Shown here: positions 16,203-25,211 of the stretch, piece by piece
Position numbering within the stretch: the first letter of the stretch is position 1
Layout: every line of letters starts with the position of its first letter
Assembly (NCBI GenBank): GCA_016840285.1
Contig: JAEOSR010000032.1
Location: 19,083 to 83,082, forward strand
Direction: 5' to 3'
Length of the DNA: 64,000 bases
DNA from: Candidatus Hodarchaeota archaeon
GTDB lineage: Archaea > Asgardarchaeota > Heimdallarchaeia > Hodarchaeales > Hodarchaeaceae
The notes under the pieces: model-generated
The model's input: the letters and a program-made list of their open reading frames with translations, nothing else
The model's database searches: none
What the model was told of the DNA's origin: nothing
Made by a program: the position numbers and the translations under genes

Positions 16203-17732
16203 ATGGCTTATCAACGCAAAACGTGGAAAAAGTTTATGAAAACGATATTATCCCAGATTCCTGTTTATATTGTAAATTACCCTCCTTCAGATCAAATTAT
16301 ACTTAATGAATTCATTTCTATTCTACAAAATTACGAAGTTGATACCCGGGAAACCCGTAAGCAGCTTTTTGAGCTTTTCGAGGGATTCCAGTCAAAGTAT
16401 CGTACCAGTGAGGAATTATTAACTAAGCCTTTCCTATGGTTTGTAGAAAGTTATTTCACAAATGCCTCTAAATTATTGAGCGTTGCAAGTTTTCATGCTG
16501 ATTATTTCTATGAATATCTTGTAAAACAGCTCCGTGGTTACCCCGACACTAAGGGGGTCTTTCAACTAATTCGTGAAGGAACTCAATTAACAGATCTTAA
16601 ATGGGAACAGCTTCAATACGCTTGTAATAGACTTAGTGTTCCACTTAAAAGCGAAGAACTTCATGCTCTTGAAACAATACACGCTCTGTCTCTGGAAACA
16701 GGAATAAATGCTCTTGATCAAAGATATATAAGAACTAATATATTCAATAGGGTAAAATCATCCTCTCTTCTTAAAAAGATTGAGAATCTTTTTCTGAGAC
16801 TAGATTCTAGATGGCTTCTTCGGTTTTATCCCCCCGCCTTTGACCTGGAACTCCTATTTTTTCAGTTTCAACTAAATGAATCCACTTCTTTAAGAGAAAT
16901 TATCGATTTTCATAACCCAACGAACACCACTTTATGTAACAGTAGCGTCTATTGGATTAGAGGTTTCCATAATATGTATTGTGGGATTTTAGTTGTACCT
17001 GCTAAATTTGTAGATGCCCTCCAGAGATATTTTCAAAAATGTCACAGTCAAGCTCAATTGGTTCTTCAGGAGTTGACGAAAATCGATACCTCCCGAATAA
17101 GTGCCTCGTTGCTTCTCTATCAGGCTACAAAAGGTTGGCGTACTCCAACTCTAACGGATTGGCGTAGATTAGTTCCTATGTTAAAGACTAAGTACCCTCG
17201 TAAAATGCGTATGAAACTTACATCTTATTATTTGACACCCGCATTTAATGAGCATAAATTCAATCGTCAAGAAACCTCTCGTCTAATCCATCTTTTTTGT
17301 AAAATTCCTCGTGATTTTTCGTTTAAAGAACTACCATTAGGCTCAAATAATAACCAAAAACAGATAAAACAATCTAAAACAGAAATTAAGCTCTTAGAGG
17401 AATTATATCTACAAAAAATAGTCCAAATAAGTTTTCTTTGTAGAGGATTAGTCTATGAGTTCTCACTCGACAATTATTGGATTAAAGTTCCCAAAATGCC
17501 TCTTGATCAGCTATCAAGGTTATTAGCTTGGATTCCTTTTAGTCGCCTCTATCTTGCAGAAAATAATATTTTCATATGGACATACTTAACTCCTGAGTTT
17601 GCCCAATGGTTAAGTACAGACCTTGAATGGGCAGTCATGCCGATTATTAGAAATCATAACCCCCTAAGTTTTAATTTGGACTGGTACGCTCAAGAAGCCC
17701 AACAATGGAAAATACCTCTCGTCTTGACTTAA
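16203..17732 (+). CDS. Unknown protein, 515-residue family, copy A
   Basis: First of three paralogues in the window (others at 25212 and 39826); this is the most divergent. I use the ATG at 16203 because it lines up with the N-termini of the others (KKFMKTILSQIPVYI against KRFIPTILNQITPYI). Shared landmarks: LWFV followed by an N-A-S/R-L helix, VSEFHAD-type SFHADYFYEYLVKQLRG, a winged-helix-like segment around residue 160 (GINALDQRYIRTNIFN), RFYPPAFDLELLFF, and near the C-terminus a GLVYEFSLDNYWIKVP strand and an IWTYLTPEFAQWL helix. No signal peptide, membrane span or catalytic motif is seen. Function unknown; it looks like a soluble, perhaps DNA-binding or scaffold protein. Confidence 0.7.
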   Translation: MAYQRKTWKKFMKTILSQIPVYIVNYPPSDQIILNEFISILQNYEVDTRETRKQLFELFEGFQSKYRTSEELLTKPFLWFVESYFTNASKLLSVASFHADYFYEYLVKQLRGYPDTKGVFQLIREGTQLTDLKWEQLQYACNRLSVPLKSEELHALETIHALSLETGINALDQRYIRTNIFNRVKSSSLLKKIENLFLRLDSRWLLRFYPPAFDLELLFFQFQLNESTSLREIIDFHNPTNTTLCNSSVYWIRGFHNMYCGILVVPAKFVDALQRYFQKCHSQAQLVLQELTKIDTSRISASLLLYQATKGWRTPTLTDWRRLVPMLKTKYPRKMRMKLTSYYLTPAFNEHKFNRQETSRLIHLFCKIPRDFSFKELPLGSNNNQKQIKQSKTEIKLLEELYLQKIVQISFLCRGLVYEFSLDNYWIKVPKMPLDQLSRLLAWIPFSRLYLAENNIFIWTYLTPEFAQWLSTDLEWAVMPIIRNHNPLSFNLDWYAQEAQQWKIPLVLT

Positions 17733-17970
17733 GGTTAAAAATTGACCAAAAAGATAATTTAGGAAATGAGAGGAGAAATAAAGAAGTAAGTTTGATCCAA
17801 AACCATACACGCAGCTGGAGGATCATTTTCCTATTGATCTGGGCCAGTACCACCAAGAGGGGGAGACACTTTTTTTTACCTCAAACCTTTACTCCACCAC
17901 TTAAATATAATCTCCCAACTTTTCCTAGGGGAATACTACTAATTGAATAAAATTGAAATAACCTTTTCCT
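17733..17970. other. Short gap after paralogue A
   Basis: About 240 bases between convergent genes. Short frames on both strands are not convincing. Part of it (about 17855-17925) may be a worn counterpart of the conserved 3' flank of paralogues B and C, but the resemblance is weak. Confidence 0.25.
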
Positions 17971-20127
17971 TTACATATGAGTTTCAATTGGATCAAAAAC
18001 CAGATTTTGATAAGACTCACGTAATCTTTTTTGCTGAGGAAGATTTTGAAAGGCAGTAATATCCATAGAGGATGGGATATTAACAGGGAATTCGTGTGTC
18101 TTCATGAGAGAAATTCGCCCATTAATAGAGATAATACATCGTCGCTCGCCAGGTTTCGCTTTCAATAAATTACGAAATTGCTCATACTCATTTTTGGTAA
18201 GGCCAAGCAAGTTAGATATAACATAAGGATCAAATTTGGTTAAAAAGATAGCTAATACGCCCGTATTTGTCAATATGGGCTGTTCAACTATCGGATCAGT
18301 GCCAATAAAGATCATAGATATATCATAAGCCCGTAGGGTCCAAGGACCCTTTGCAATCATTGACTCTGGAGCCTTAGCTCGGTGACTTCTAGTAGGAATG
18401 AGCTTTTGGATCTCATCGAGAATAAAAATATTCTTTGGAAGGCTTTCTTCCTTGAAAGGTGATCGAGTGCTCCGAACAAAATAGTAAATATATTGCAGTA
18501 CAACATTTAGAAATATTTGTCTTCCACTTTGGTCTTCCATAGATTCAAATGTTGATAAATCAATGATTGCATTCTGATCTAATAATTTGGACACTTCAAA
18601 TGTTGTTTTTTGAACAGTGAAACATCTACCGGTGTTACCAAAAAAGAGTTTTTCAATACGATTCATAATACCAGCAGCAGTGTTTTCTAGATACGCACCT
18701 TTCATTCCTAATTCATTGGGTGTATTTAGAAAATTAAGAAATGTTCTAAAATCCCCTTGAGCCTTCACAGTCTGAATGACCGCGAGATGAAGAAGACGGC
18801 GCATTTGGGGCGAAACAGCATCCGAATCTTCAAAAACATGTTCAAGAAGAGACACGACAAATTGAATATGATCCTCTATACGAACAATACTGTCTCCTGT
18901 TTCATTCTTGGGTATTTGGAATATATTTATCCCCCAAGGGGATGTAGTAGACCCAGGTTTTAAATAAATCAGATTATCACAAAAGGATTGGATTGGAGCC
19001 AGATATTCACCTTTGGGATCAAAAATAAGGAATTTAACATTTTGTAGAAGAAATTCCTTGATAATTCCATAAACAAAACGACTTTTACCCTCACCAGTCA
19101 TCCCAAAAACTGCCATGTGTCTGTTTAAATCTTTACCATCAATCAGTAGAGGAACTTCAGCAGTTTTACCGCTAATAATGGGAATTCCAAGGTTGATGGC
19201 TTGAAGAGGTGTTGTTTCACTGGCACCTGATGATAGTATGTAATCTTCTTTGTTTGGGACAAGGGAGTACCCTTCATGTGAGAATTGTCGTTGAGGAGGA
19301 GAAATAAAGCTCATCAAAGAATAACCATCTAAAATAATTGGAGAAATCAGTTTTCGTTTTGAACAGAGACTTCTAAGGGAAGAAAAACGATGCCATAAAG
19401 CTGGATAAGCACGCACTTTGAATCCATTTGAAGTTAATACAACGGATACCCTATCAAGTTTGGACTGCAGAGCTTCTTGGCTGTTTTCTACTATTAATAT
19501 TCGCGGTGAAAATTTAAAACAACCAGTTTCTTCCATAATGCTTTTTCTTTGAGGTTGGAAGCGACGTTCCACCTTTCCATGTTGGATATCAAATCGGACT
19601 TGAGTCAAATGATTATCTTGGTTTTTATCTGCTTGATATTCCTTCGGAAGTTTAACAGGCTTGAAAATCAACTGAACAAACGCAAATTGGGGAAATTCTG
19701 TTAAAATCTCAAGAATATCATCTGGGAAACCATTAGCTGTGGTAATGGATTGGTCTACTCTGTTTTTTAATCCAATTATTCCCCCACAAAAAAATTTAGG
19801 ACCATCAGAACCCACTTGGAACTTAGTTTTGAGGATTTCTAGAATATTTTGAATAGGAGTTTCTCCTATCGTATGATAATCAGGATGAAGGCCAAGTGCA
19901 GTAACAAATTGCTGGATAGTTGCCATCCCTCTTTCAATTCCTTTTTTCCGAAGTCGACCTTGTGGAAGAGGAACCATCTTGATCCACACAGTTTTTGGAT
20001 CAAAAATCGCGTACTCTAATGAAAATGCTTGTTTAGCATTTTGAAAAACCTTAATACTAGATTTATCTGCTTTCAGAGGAATATGATCGAAATTAAAAGC
20101 TGGGATATTTTTTATCATGAGAGTCAC
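17971..20127 (-). CDS. HerA/VirB4-type ATPase (DUF87-like)
   Basis: A 718-residue P-loop ATPase of the HerA-FtsK/VirB4 superclass. The N-terminal third (to about 330) is an unassigned domain. The ATPase core has Walker A GMTGEGKSRF (about 345), then FDPKGEYLAP (a DPKGEY variant of the family DPHGEY), a Walker B-type FILDEIQKLIP, and the later conserved S/T segment MIFIGTDP. The TGEGKS and DPKGEY forms differ from the window's HerA. Such ATPases pump DNA or protein; no type IV secretion genes are nearby. A GTG at 20127 and an ATG at 20118 are both possible starts. A small unknown gene lies just upstream on the same strand. Confidence 0.75.
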   Translation of the reverse strand: MTLMIKNIPAFNFDHIPLKADKSSIKVFQNAKQAFSLEYAIFDPKTVWIKMVPLPQGRLRKKGIERGMATIQQFVTALGLHPDYHTIGETPIQNILEILKTKFQVGSDGPKFFCGGIIGLKNRVDQSITTANGFPDDILEILTEFPQFAFVQLIFKPVKLPKEYQADKNQDNHLTQVRFDIQHGKVERRFQPQRKSIMEETGCFKFSPRILIVENSQEALQSKLDRVSVVLTSNGFKVRAYPALWHRFSSLRSLCSKRKLISPIILDGYSLMSFISPPQRQFSHEGYSLVPNKEDYILSSGASETTPLQAINLGIPIISGKTAEVPLLIDGKDLNRHMAVFGMTGEGKSRFVYGIIKEFLLQNVKFLIFDPKGEYLAPIQSFCDNLIYLKPGSTTSPWGINIFQIPKNETGDSIVRIEDHIQFVVSLLEHVFEDSDAVSPQMRRLLHLAVIQTVKAQGDFRTFLNFLNTPNELGMKGAYLENTAAGIMNRIEKLFFGNTGRCFTVQKTTFEVSKLLDQNAIIDLSTFESMEDQSGRQIFLNVVLQYIYYFVRSTRSPFKEESLPKNIFILDEIQKLIPTRSHRAKAPESMIAKGPWTLRAYDISMIFIGTDPIVEQPILTNTGVLAIFLTKFDPYVISNLLGLTKNEYEQFRNLLKAKPGERRCIISINGRISLMKTHEFPVNIPSSMDITAFQNLPQQKRLRESYQNLVFDPIETHM

Positions 20128-20232
20128 GTCGTATAAGGGATCTCGGTATCTTCCTCCTATTCATTGACCTGCGATTTATTTACTCATTAAAAAGAATAAA
20201 TATTGGATTATATCTTACGATGCTCCCTCTGT

Positions 20233-20484
20233 TTACTTGTTATGCAAATTAACATAATTCTGTTGTATCAGATGTATATTTTCCCACGATGCTTCCTCTT
20301 CTACAGGTATTTCATTCATTAATTTGAGAATTGTCTTTAAAACCCGATTAATAGGAGTATTCATCTTATCTTCCTTTAGTTCGATTTCAATCGGCTTAAT
20401 TGAACATTGTTTCTTGATTTTGAGATTTTTTCGTGGACTCTTTTGTTTAGGTAACAACAACTGGACTGCATTCAAATTTACCAC
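20233..20484 (-). CDS. Small protein of unknown function
   Basis: An 83-residue frame with a basic N-terminal half (KQKSPRKNLKIKKQC) and a more acidic helical C-terminal half (MNEIPVEEEASWENIHLIQQNYVNLHNK). It is on the same strand as and just upstream of the HerA/VirB4-like ATPase, so it may be an accessory of it. No family recognised; coding status moderately likely. Confidence 0.4.
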   Translation of the reverse strand: MVNLNAVQLLLPKQKSPRKNLKIKKQCSIKPIEIELKEDKMNTPINRVLKTILKLMNEIPVEEEASWENIHLIQQNYVNLHNK

Positions 20485-20559
20485 ATCAGTAACCTCTAGA
20501 GAAAGAAAAATATAACCACCTAAAATTTCACAAATTTAGGGAAAATTCGGAAAGAAAAC

Positions 20560-20672
20560 AAAAATTTTAGCTTCTGCAATTTCTTCTTCTATTTCCTCTT
20601 CATATACAGTTTATCTAGAATTCTTCCATTTCAGCTTCCATTTCGACTTCTATTTCAGCTTCTATTTCGACT
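20560..20672. repeat. Low-complexity tract of imperfect tandem repeats
   Basis: Runs built of imperfect 15-base units such as TTTCGACTTCTATTTCAGC repeat about six times between 20570 and 20672. Read on the minus strand they would encode an acidic chain of Glu alternating with Val, Ile, Ala and Met, but no start codon supports this, and the frame differs from that of the LLM gene whose stop lies at its edge. Probably slippage-generated sequence after the gene. Confidence 0.6.
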
Positions 20673-21620
20673 TCAGATTCTTACCATAACTAGTTGTGCA
20701 AATTTCTCACTCTGCTCGTAATCTTTCGGGTAAGGAAACATAATCTGGAAATAGTCAAATCCAAGGTCAATGAGATTTTCAAATCCTTGTTGAACGACCT
20801 CTGGTGTGCCAAAAAACACATTAAGGTTATCAATGGACTTCTTGTATTCAGCTAGGGTCATGTTCCTTAATTTAGCTCTTTCTAATAACACAGTCTCTAA
20901 TTCATCCTGTGTTTCAGTAACAACAACGGAGGCAAAGAATGATCTCCCAATAGAGTCAAAATCACGATTTACTTTCTCACAATGGTGTTTCAAAAGATCT
21001 AATAACTCAGGAATAGTTTTTGGATCATGAAACCATCCGAAGTTACAATAATCGGCATATTTAGCTACCATATTCAGAATTCTCTTCTTTCCCGTTCCTC
21101 CTATGAAAATTGGTGGTAATCGTTGAATGGGCTTGGGAGCTGAAAAAGCATCCTTGATTTGATAGTGATTTCCATCATAACTTACCTTGGGTTCCAGCCA
21201 TAATTTTTTGATAATCTGGATAGATTCCTCTAATTGGTCCATACGATCTTTAACAGAGGGAAATGGGATACCATAAGCGTTATATTCGATTTCCTTCCAT
21301 CCTGCCCCGATACCAAATTCTAATCGTCCATTTGAAATCATATCAACAGTAGCAGCTATTTTTGCAAGGACTGCTGGGTAACGATAACTATTACACGTTA
21401 CAAGTGTTCCAAGACGTAAAGTGTTAGTTTTGGCAGCTAAAGCCGCTAATAGTGTCCAGGCCTCCATGCAGTTCTTTTCTTCTGAATTTGTGTCAAGGAA
21501 AAAATGATCACTAGACCAAATTGAATCGTAACTTATTTTTTCAGCATTTAAAGCAATTTTTTCTACAGTGGCATAATCATATCCTAATTGAGGTTCAATC
21601 TGAATACCAAAACGTATAGT
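20673..21620 (-). CDS. LLM-family F420/FMN-dependent oxidoreductase
   Basis: Luciferase-like monooxygenase fold (TIM barrel) that uses F420 or FMN. Start chosen at the ATG at 21620, which has GGTG upstream and gives the family N-terminus MTIRFGIQIEPQLGYDYATVEKIA. Also seen are SIWSSDHFFL, the LAAKTNTLRLGTLVTCNSYRYPAVLAKIAATVDMISNGRLEFGIGAGWKEIEYNAYG block, which is the strongest family signature, and KPIQRLPPIFIGGTGKKRIL. About 315 residues, normal length. The substrate cannot be told from sequence. Confidence 0.9.
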   Translation of the reverse strand, partial: TIRFGIQIEPQLGYDYATVEKIALNAEKISYDSIWSSDHFFLDTNSEEKNCMEAWTLLAALAAKTNTLRLGTLVTCNSYRYPAVLAKIAATVDMISNGRLEFGIGAGWKEIEYNAYGIPFPSVKDRMDQLEESIQIIKKLWLEPKVSYDGNHYQIKDAFSAPKPIQRLPPIFIGGTGKKRILNMVAKYADYCNFGWFHDPKTIPELLDLLKHHCEKVNRDFDSIGRSFFASVVVTETQDELETVLLERAKLRNMTLAEYKKSIDNLNVFFGTPEVVQQGFENLIDLGFDYFQIMFPYPKDYEQSEKFAQLVMVRI

Positions 21621-21725
21621 CATTAATTTCACCAATTCTTGGATATACAAACGACTTATTTATCATCTTATTTCAAATCATTCAAGTGAAATTTTACAAA
21701 TGATCGCGTTCTGGTGATCGAAAAA

Positions 21726-22406
21726 ATGAGATTCGTTGATCTTAGTCACATTTTCGAGGATGGAATGCCAGGATTTAAATTAAAAAATGTCAACGGTTCG
21801 TACACCACATATACAGCTAAAATCCACCCCTTTTTAACCCATGAAGAAACAAAACCGAGATATCAAGGCAAAGCATCATTCGAAATCACGGAAATGTTTT
21901 TTCAAACCTCAATAGGAACGTACCTAGATTCACCATTTCATAGGTATGTTGATAAAAAGGATATCAGTCAATTATCCCTTGAGGAAGTCATCCTTATGGG
22001 TGAAATTATTGATGCTCGCGGCCTGAATCCTTTTCAATCAATTGGTATTGAAAACTTTCCTCAAAATATTGATTATACTGGAAAAGCTGTCTTATTCAAT
22101 TTTGATTGGAGCAAATATTGGGGAAGAGAGCAATACTCTGAATATCCATACATTTCTGAAGAACTAATCTCTTTTCTTATTACCCAAAAAGTAAAGCTAG
22201 TGGGGGTGGATACAATGAATATCGATGATTCTAGGAATCTTGCGAGACCAGCTCATTCATTCTTATTGAAAGAAGACATTCTCATTGTTGAGAATTTGAC
22301 GAACTTAGATACTCTATATGGAAAAGAATTCAGATTCTTTGCAGTCCCAATTAAAGGAAAAAAAGTAGCAGCAATGCCTGTGAGAGCATTTGCAGAGATT
22401 TTATAG
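21726..22406 (+). CDS. Cyclase-family (kynurenine formamidase-like) hydrolase
   Basis: Metal-dependent hydrolase of the cyclase family (PF04199 type). The ATG at 21726 has GGTGAT at the right spacing; a GTG at 21714 is also in frame. Seen: MRFVDLSHIFEDGMPGF (N-terminal signature) and TSIGTYLDSPFHRY, which occupies the place of the classical HxGTHxDxPxH metal-binding motif but has Ser and Tyr for the first two His, while Asp and the last His stay. Further on come VGVDTMNIDDS and HSFLLKEDILIVENLTNLD. About 226 residues. The metal site or substrate may differ from the textbook enzymes. Confidence 0.75.
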   Translation: MRFVDLSHIFEDGMPGFKLKNVNGSYTTYTAKIHPFLTHEETKPRYQGKASFEITEMFFQTSIGTYLDSPFHRYVDKKDISQLSLEEVILMGEIIDARGLNPFQSIGIENFPQNIDYTGKAVLFNFDWSKYWGREQYSEYPYISEELISFLITQKVKLVGVDTMNIDDSRNLARPAHSFLLKEDILIVENLTNLDTLYGKEFRFFAVPIKGKKVAAMPVRAFAEIL

Positions 22407-22715
22407 TAGCTCAACCTAATTATCTTTTCATTCGCCTCGTGAATGTTATAATTTCACCATTTTAATTTTAATTCATCTCCTCTTCTCCTAACAATCAGTT
22501 TTTGAAAAAAGGAGAGAGTAATGAAATTTTACTTCTCATTTAGGATCAAGAATTCTTTGAAAATTTACCCTCCCAAGACGAACGTTAAAAACTTGAGAGA
22601 ACTGAAAAAATTAGAGGATAGACCCACTAAAGCAATACAAAAATTTTGACTATAAAAGCAATGGTGGACAATTAGGAATAGATAGAAGGAATTTTTGATT
22701 GAAAAGAGGACGAAA

Positions 22716-22844
22716 ATGATTAAAATTGAAAGTATGGAAGATGAAAGACTTATCTTCAATATAATAACTCTAGATACCCCTAAGCGAATAAAAAAGAAGC
22801 TTTTTGATGCAATCGAGGACTTTGAAGAAAAGCGCTCAATATAA
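22716..22844 (+). CDS. Possible 42-residue charged protein
   Basis: Small frame with ATG and a GAGG site 8 bases upstream, in the 490-base gap between the cyclase-family gene and the convergent peptidase gene. The product starts MIKIESMEDERLIFNIITL and ends in a charged helix (KRIKKKLFDAIEDFEEKRSI). No family recognised. The rest of the gap (22407-22715) is AT-rich and shows nothing else. Confidence 0.45.
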   Translation: MIKIESMEDERLIFNIITLDTPKRIKKKLFDAIEDFEEKRSI

Positions 22845-22893
22845 AGGTAATGGTCTCTGAATGAGTGATAACTTCTGCTTAAAAGATGATCAA

Positions 22894-24996
22894 TTATCCA
22901 ACTGAATCTAAAATAAAAGCATAATAAAATGCTGTTTCCTTCATAATCTCATATCGGCCTGATTTTCCAGAATGACCCTCTCCCATATTTGTTTTTAAGA
23001 GTAACAAATTTGAGTCTGTTTTTAATGTTCGTAGTTTCGCCACCCACTTAGCTGGTTCCCAGTACTGGACTCGTGGGTCATTCAAACCACCTGTTATAAG
23101 CATAGTTGGATAATCCTGCTGAATGACATTATCATATGGGGAGTAGGATTTCATATAATCATAAAATTCTTGCTCATTAGGATTGCCCCATTCTTCATAT
23201 TCGGTCACAGTCAAAGGGATTGAGGGGTCAAACATTGTATTGATGACATCTACAAATGGCACTCGTGCGATAACTGCTTTGAAGAGATCTGGTCGCATAT
23301 TTGTAATTGCTCCCATTAATAAACCTCCAGCACTACCCCCCATGACGCATAATCTATCATTTGAAGAATATCGTTGTGTAATTAAATACTCAGCACAGGC
23401 AATAAAATCTGTGAATGTGTTCTTTTTATGCAGGAGTTTTCCCTCTTCATACCATTTTCTGCCAAGCTCGCTTCCACCACGTATATGTGCGATAGCAACG
23501 ATAATTCCTCTGTCCAATAAGCTTATTCTATATGATAAAAATTCTGGATCAAGACTGTATCCGTATGATCCATAACCGTAAAGCAGAAGGGGATTTTTTC
23601 CGTTTAATAGTGTTTTTTTCTTATAGACCAACGAGATGTAGACTAATTTTCCATCCATGGCTTGAGCTGCAATTCGTTCAGTGTGATATTTCGAGGAATC
23701 ATAACCTCCCAGTATCTCATCCTGTTTTATTAATTTTCTTTTTTTCGTGCCCATGTTAAATTTAAAAACAGAATTAGGAGTCACAAGAGAGGTATATATA
23801 AACCACAATAAATTCGTCTTGAATTCTGGATGAACAAGGGTAATCAGGGGTTTTCCACAAGTATAAACAGGGTCGGGGAAATCCACATAATAATCTTCAT
23901 TCGATTCACGATTGATTATTCTAATCTTCGTCAAGCCATCCTCCCTTTCATGCAACACAAGAAAGTTCTCAAAGACCTCAAAATCCCTCAATAAAACCGA
24001 TTCACGATGAGGGATGAGTTCTTTCCAATTCTCCTTCTCCAGATTTGTTGTTGGTGCTTCCATCAGTTTAAAGTTAAGTGCTTCCTCATTTGTCCGTATA
24101 ATGAAATACTCCTTCTGATGCTCAATATAATACTCCATCTTTGGTTGACGAGGGCGAATTATTGTAAAGTTTCCATCAGGATTACTAACCGGTAAGAAAT
24201 GGACTTCTGATGTGATGTTACTCCGAAGAGTCATAATAAAGTATGTTTGATCCCTTGATTTTGTTAAATACAGAAAGTAAGCATTATCTTTCTCATGATA
24301 GATTAATCGGTCTTCTTTAGGATCAGATCCAATTTTATGTCGGTATAATTTAAAAGGCCGTTTAGTTTCATCCAAAGTCGTATAGAAAAAGGATTTGTTA
24401 TCATTAGTCCATTCCAAGCCAGATTTTTCGAAGGAGCCTCCATAAGCAACATTTGTAATTCTGTCTTCTAGGATTGTATTGTCTCTTAAATCTTTAATAT
24501 AAATCGTAAATTCTTCGGACCCATTTACATCAAAAGAATATGCCAAAAAATCGTGATTCGGACTTATCTTGAATGATCCAATCTTAAAATAACCATAACC
24601 TTTAGCTAGTTCATTCTCATCCAGAAGTAATTCTTCTTCAAGATCTTCAGCTATTTTCTTTCGAAAGTATTTCTTATATTGTTTTCCTTTCTCCATACGA
24701 AAATAATATTGATACTTTCCTGCTTTCTCTGAGACTGAAACATCGTCTTCTTTAATACGGCCTTTGATTTCTTCAAAAAGACGATCTTGTAGGTTCTCAG
24801 TATGTTTCATCATTGTTTCTGTATACTTATTTTCCGCTTCAAGATGATCAATTACTTCTGGATTAGTTCTTTCTCGTAACCAATAATAATTATCGACTAG
24901 CTCTTCTCCATGATACATGGATTTTTTGGGTATTATTTTAGCAACAGGAGGTCTTACACTATTCTTTGAAGCCATGAACTTAACATCCATTAACAA
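22894..24996 (-). CDS. ptrB: Prolyl oligopeptidase / oligopeptidase B (peptidase S9A)
   Basis: Cytosolic serine peptidase of about 700 residues that cleaves short peptides. An N-terminal helix-rich start and seven-bladed propeller (about 20-420) include the YYWLRERTNPEV segment typical of the family. The C-terminal alpha/beta hydrolase domain has the nucleophile Ser in GGSAGG (about residue 555), the Asp in LNDPR (about 640) and the His in GEGHSGKSGR (about 675). The HSGKSGR form and the overall pattern (LLYGYGSYGYS, IVAIAHIRGGSELGRKWYEEGKLLHKKNTFTDFI) point to oligopeptidase B. The exact start is unsure among several Met codons near the N-terminus. Confidence 0.93.
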   Translation of the reverse strand: MLMDVKFMASKNSVRPPVAKIIPKKSMYHGEELVDNYYWLRERTNPEVIDHLEAENKYTETMMKHTENLQDRLFEEIKGRIKEDDVSVSEKAGKYQYYFRMEKGKQYKKYFRKKIAEDLEEELLLDENELAKGYGYFKIGSFKISPNHDFLAYSFDVNGSEEFTIYIKDLRDNTILEDRITNVAYGGSFEKSGLEWTNDNKSFFYTTLDETKRPFKLYRHKIGSDPKEDRLIYHEKDNAYFLYLTKSRDQTYFIMTLRSNITSEVHFLPVSNPDGNFTIIRPRQPKMEYYIEHQKEYFIIRTNEEALNFKLMEAPTTNLEKENWKELIPHRESVLLRDFEVFENFLVLHEREDGLTKIRIINRESNEDYYVDFPDPVYTCGKPLITLVHPEFKTNLLWFIYTSLVTPNSVFKFNMGTKKRKLIKQDEILGGYDSSKYHTERIAAQAMDGKLVYISLVYKKKTLLNGKNPLLLYGYGSYGYSLDPEFLSYRISLLDRGIIVAIAHIRGGSELGRKWYEEGKLLHKKNTFTDFIACAEYLITQRYSSNDRLCVMGGSAGGLLMGAITNMRPDLFKAVIARVPFVDVINTMFDPSIPLTVTEYEEWGNPNEQEFYDYMKSYSPYDNVIQQDYPTMLITGGLNDPRVQYWEPAKWVAKLRTLKTDSNLLLLKTNMGEGHSGKSGRYEIMKETAFYYAFILDSVG

Positions 24997-25211
24997 TTCT
25001 GGAATATGCTTTTTATAGACCTAATTCATGAGTCTTAAAATTATTTTCAATGACTACTGGCTTCAATTTACAGCAATATCAGTTTTATTACTCTTCAATA
25101 AATCAATATTTAAAAAGACTATTTAAGCTTAAAAAATTATATAAATTAGGTTAAATATATTTTACTTGTTGAACAAAGAAATCTATTTTTCTGATATTTT
25201 TTCTTTAGAAG

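Noticed and set aside
17971..20127. Type IV secretion or conjugation module
   Set aside because: Only the ATPase is present; no relaxase, VirB6/VirD4 or pilin genes nearby.
20560..20672. Acidic C-terminal extension of the LLM enzyme by frameshift
   Set aside because: The acidic frame is preceded by its own stop and is simple repeats; slippage after the gene is more likely.
21726..22406. Pseudogene because two metal-binding His are replaced
   Set aside because: The frame is intact and the replacement is within an otherwise well-kept motif, so a variant active site is more likely.
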